31,101 bases of DNA from an uncultured cyanobacterium (GTDB lineage: Bacteria; Cyanobacteriota; Cyanobacteriia; PCC-6307; Cyanobiaceae): NCBI GenBank assembly GCA_903934745.1, contig CAIZOZ010000280.1:1-31101 (forward strand), given 5' to 3'. A program made the position numbers and the translations under genes. The notes beneath the pieces were generated by a model that saw only the letters and a program-made list of their open reading frames with translations, was not told the DNA's origin and did not search any database. Numbering within the stretch: position 1 is the first letter of the stretch; every line of letters begins with the position of its first letter. Below are positions 28,434 to 31,101 of this stretch, one piece after another.

Positions 28434-30914
28434 ATGGCCGAGGAGCGCCCAGCAGCACGGATCGAGCCGATCGCCCTCCATCTGGAGATGCAGCGCTCCT
28501 ACCTCGAATACGCCATGAGCGTGATCGTGGGCCGGGCCCTGCCGGATGTGCGCGACGGTCTCAAACCGGTGCAGCGGCGCATCCTGTTCGCGATGCACGA
28601 GCTCGGGCTCACCCCCGACCGCCCCTACCGCAAGTGCGCCCGGGTGGTGGGCGATGTGCTCGGTAAGTACCACCCCCACGGCGACCAGGCGGTCTACGAC
28701 GCCTTGGTGCGACTGGTGCAGACCTTCGCCAGCCGCCATCCGCTGCTCGATGGCCACGGCAACTTCGGCTCCGTCGATGACGATCCGCCGGCGGCGATGC
28801 GGTACACCGAAACCCGTCTGGCACCGATCGCCCACGAGGGGATGCTGGCGGAGATCGGCAATGACACCGTTGATTTCGCCGCCAACTTCGACGGCTCCCA
28901 GCAGGAGCCGACGGTGCTGCCGGCCCAGCTGCCCTTTCTGTTGCTGAATGGCTGCACCGGCATTGCCGTGGGCATGGCCACCAGCATTCCGCCCCACAAC
29001 CTCGGCGAAGTGGTGGATGCGCTGATTGCCCTGATCCGCAAACCCGATCTCAGCGACGAAAAACTGCTGGAGCTGGTTCCCGGCCCCGATTTCCCCACCG
29101 GCGGTGAAGTGTTGATCGGCGCCGGCGTGCGCGACACCTACCTGAGCGGACGGGGCAGCATCCCGATGCGGGGCGTCGCCCACATCGAAGAAGTGCAACC
29201 CGGCAAGGGACGCCATCGACGCGGTGCCGTGGTGATCACCGAACTCCCCTATCAGCTCAGCAAGGCGGGCTGGATCGAAAAGCTGGCGGAACAGGTGAAC
29301 GACGGAAAAATCGGTGGCATCGCCGACATCCGCGACGAAAGCGACCGCGAAGGCATGCGTGTCGTGGTCGAAGTTCGCCGGGATGCCAATGCCGAAACCG
29401 TCTTGGCGGAGCTGCAGCGTCGCACCGCCCTGCAGAGCAACTTCGGGGCGATTCTGCTTGCCCTGGTGCATGGCCAGCCGGTGCAGCTGAGCCTGCGGCG
29501 CCTGCTCCAGGAATTCCTGGATTACCGGGAACTGACCATGATCCGGCGCACCACCCATGCGCTGCGCCGCTGCGAAGAACGCCTGGAGGTGGTCGAAGGC
29601 CTCACCAAAGCCCTCGATGCGCTGCGAGACGTGATCGCGATGATCACCGCCGCCCCCGATGCGGCCACTGCCAAGGCCAGCCTGCAGGTGCACCTGGATC
29701 TGAGCGAACGCCAGGCGGATGCCGTGCTGGCGATGCCCCTGCGGCGGCTCACCGGACTCGAGCAGGAGAGCCTGCGCAAGGAGGCCGAGGAGCTCAAAGT
29801 CGAGCGCAGCCGGTTAAGCCATCTGCTGCACGATCGCTCCACCCTGCTGGACACCCTGGTGGCCGAGCTCAGGCAACTGAAGAAGCGCTACAACACCCCA
29901 CGCCGCACCCGCCTGGTGGAAGGCGGCGACCTGCTGGTGGCCCAGCGGGCAGCGGCCGTCAGGCCCAACACCGAACTGCAGCGCCAGCAGGCCTTTAAGG
30001 CCCTGGCTCCCGACAGTCGCCTGTTGATCCTGGCCGATGGCGCCGTCAAGATCGTCACGCCGCAGATGCTGGGCCGGCTCCATCTGGATGAAGCCGCCGA
30101 GCTGGCCGAGCAAGCGCCACCGGCCCAACTGATCCTGCCGATCAGCGCCCAGCCTGGCCTGCTGGCCTTCAGCGCCGATGGCCGGGTGGCGTTGCTGCGC
30201 TGGGAATTTGCCGGCCAGCAACAGGGCGGGCTGGATAAATTCCTGCCGGAAAGCCTCAACGAGGCCCGCTTGATCCAGGTGCTGCCCCTGCCCAGCGACG
30301 GCAGCCACACCAGCCTCGGCCTGCTCAGCAGCGATGGCCGCTTCAAGCGCCTGCCGCTGGAGGAGTTCCAGGAACTTTCCGGCCGCGCCGCCACCGTGCT
30401 CAAACTCAAAGAAGGCGTGGAGCTGCAGCGGGTGGTGACCTGCCGCGACGGCGAAGAGCTGGTGGTGGCCAGCAGCACCGGTCGGCTGCTGCGGCTGGCG
30501 GTGAATGAAACCAATCTGCCGGTGATGGGCCGCACAGCTCAGGGTCCGATCCTGCTGCGGCTGCTCCCTGGCGAAACGGTGGTGGGTGCGGCCGGGGTGG
30601 GCGCTGATGGCAGCGTGCTGCTGGCCAGCCGCCAAGGCCAGCTCAAACGCCTGCGCGTCGACAGCCTCCGACCCTGCGAACGCGGAGACCTCGGCCAGAT
30701 CGGTCTGCGCTTCCTGGAACGGGGCGATCGCCTCGTGGATCTGCGTGCAGAACGCGGTGGCGTGGTCGGCGTGCGCCTGGACAACACCGACAGCCGCAGC
30801 CTGCGGCTGCGGTCCGAAACACTGGAGGCCCAGGACTGCACGGGCACCGGCCTGCTCCTGTCGCTGCAGAAGGGCGACACCCTGCAGCAATTGGTCCCGC
30901 TGATCGATCGCTGA
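28434..30914 (+). CDS. gyrA: DNA gyrase / topoisomerase IV subunit A
   Basis: The A subunit of a type IIA topoisomerase cuts and rejoins DNA, and pairs with a GyrB/ParE subunit not encoded here. This 826-residue protein has the opening SYLEYAMSVIVGRALPDVRDGLKPVQRRIL (22-51, winged-helix part), the QRDR KYHPHGDQAVYDALVRLVQ (78-96) and the catalytic tyrosine Y124 in MRYTETR. A GIAVGMATSIPPHNLGE motif is also present. The coiled-coil arm is at about 340-480, and beta-propeller blades make up the C-terminal third. Gln85 stands at the position of E. coli Ser83; Asp89 matches Asp87. The canonical GyrA box (QRRGGKG type) is not visible in the C-terminal domain, so the product could act more like ParC than gyrase. 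It is upstream-linked to the TPR gene. Confidence 0.93.
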   Translation: MAEERPAARIEPIALHLEMQRSYLEYAMSVIVGRALPDVRDGLKPVQRRILFAMHELGLTPDRPYRKCARVVGDVLGKYHPHGDQAVYDALVRLVQTFASRHPLLDGHGNFGSVDDDPPAAMRYTETRLAPIAHEGMLAEIGNDTVDFAANFDGSQQEPTVLPAQLPFLLLNGCTGIAVGMATSIPPHNLGEVVDALIALIRKPDLSDEKLLELVPGPDFPTGGEVLIGAGVRDTYLSGRGSIPMRGVAHIEEVQPGKGRHRRGAVVITELPYQLSKAGWIEKLAEQVNDGKIGGIADIRDESDREGMRVVVEVRRDANAETVLAELQRRTALQSNFGAILLALVHGQPVQLSLRRLLQEFLDYRELTMIRRTTHALRRCEERLEVVEGLTKALDALRDVIAMITAAPDAATAKASLQVHLDLSERQADAVLAMPLRRLTGLEQESLRKEAEELKVERSRLSHLLHDRSTLLDTLVAELRQLKKRYNTPRRTRLVEGGDLLVAQRAAAVRPNTELQRQQAFKALAPDSRLLILADGAVKIVTPQMLGRLHLDEAAELAEQAPPAQLILPISAQPGLLAFSADGRVALLRWEFAGQQQGGLDKFLPESLNEARLIQVLPLPSDGSHTSLGLLSSDGRFKRLPLEEFQELSGRAATVLKLKEGVELQRVVTCRDGEELVVASSTGRLLRLAVNETNLPVMGRTAQGPILLRLLPGETVVGAAGVGADGSVLLASRQGQLKRLRVDSLRPCERGDLGQIGLRFLERGDRLVDLRAERGGVVGVRLDNTDSRSLRLRSETLEAQDCTGTGLLLSLQKGDTLQQLVPLIDR

Positions 30915-31101
30915 GCTGACCAGGCCATCGCGCCAGCACTGGCCCTACGGCAGCCACCAGTTGACCCTCGCCCTGCTCAGCTTCGCCCCGGTGCCGACCC
31001 TACCTGGCCTGACCTGGGCCGCGCTTGACCCCTAGAACGCTCGAATGCCGCAGCCGGACCTGCTCACGCTTCAAGCCGCGCCACAGCCGCCAGAAACGTC
31101 G
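30915..31101. other. Window end, no identifiable gene
   Basis: No terminator is evident after the topoisomerase gene. A plus-strand ATG at 31045 opens a frame (MPQPDLLTLQ..) that runs off the window, and a minus-strand frame ending at 31064 would read FLAAVARLEA before its stop. Either could be the edge of a neighbouring gene; too little is visible to decide. Confidence 0.4.

Noticed and set aside
28410..29693. 427-codon open frame antisense to the topoisomerase gene
   Set aside because: Shadow frame with no domain; the sense strand encodes well-conserved catalytic motifs.

Overview
The window is a GC-rich, gene-dense stretch of bacterial chromosome. It most likely comes from a picocyanobacterium of the Synechococcus/Cyanobium group. 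The grounds are a Calvin-cycle type glyceraldehyde-3-phosphate dehydrogenase (Gap2 type), the end of a beta-carbonic anhydrase, a cyanobacterial RRM protein with a glycine-rich tail, an HpsJ-type membrane protein, and a gene order that I recall from memory as conserved near dnaN in marine Synechococcus and Prochlorococcus (gyrA/parC - TPR - queG - DUF502/nusB/ftsY - PP2C phosphatase - argH - rbp - dus - grpE/dnaJ - murB/murC - gap). No database search was run. No rRNA, tRNA, CRISPR array or complete insertion sequence was seen.

Left arm (1-3040): the 3' end of a carbonic anhydrase gene, then about 1.7 kb with only one supportable small gene (a ribbon-helix-helix protein, 704-973, minus strand), then a LuxR-type regulator whose receiver-like half lacks the usual phospho-acceptor. 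This is the least gene-dense part and the likeliest accessory segment.

Metabolism and cell wall (3041-6976): gap, with a clear intrinsic terminator, is divergent from murC-murB-ebfC. A perfect 8-bp inverted repeat lies over the expected -35 region of gap. Next, on the minus strand, comes the tightly coupled chain grpE-dnaJ-tusA-rsgA (7036-10290), in which every stop overlaps the next start.

Type IV pilus motor (10643-14484): pilB, pilT and pilC in a row on the plus strand, divergent from grpE. PilB lacks the long N-terminal domain and has an extra C-terminal CxxC pair. A 7-bp inverted repeat carries the stop codons of both pilC and the convergent flavoprotein gene.

Translation, arginine and signalling (14503-21839): a HI0933-type flavoprotein and a tRNA-dihydrouridine synthase start back to back with only 6 bp between start codons. 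Then come rbp, argH, a GAF-PP2C (RsbU-like) phosphatase and an AraC-family regulator, all on the minus strand.

Protein targeting and the right end (22250-31101): ftsY (with two tandem repeats in its long acidic/alanine-rich domain), nusB, a DUF502 membrane protein and an HpsJ-like membrane protein run on the minus strand. queG, a secreted TPR protein and a type IIA topoisomerase A subunit run on the plus strand. The topoisomerase has glutamine at the quinolone-determining serine position and no recognisable GyrA box. The last 187 bases hold no gene I can identify.

I did not find a convincing new multi-gene system. The most unusual points are the regulatory inverted repeats, the degenerate receiver, the PilB architecture, the topoisomerase C-terminus and the packed divergent starts.
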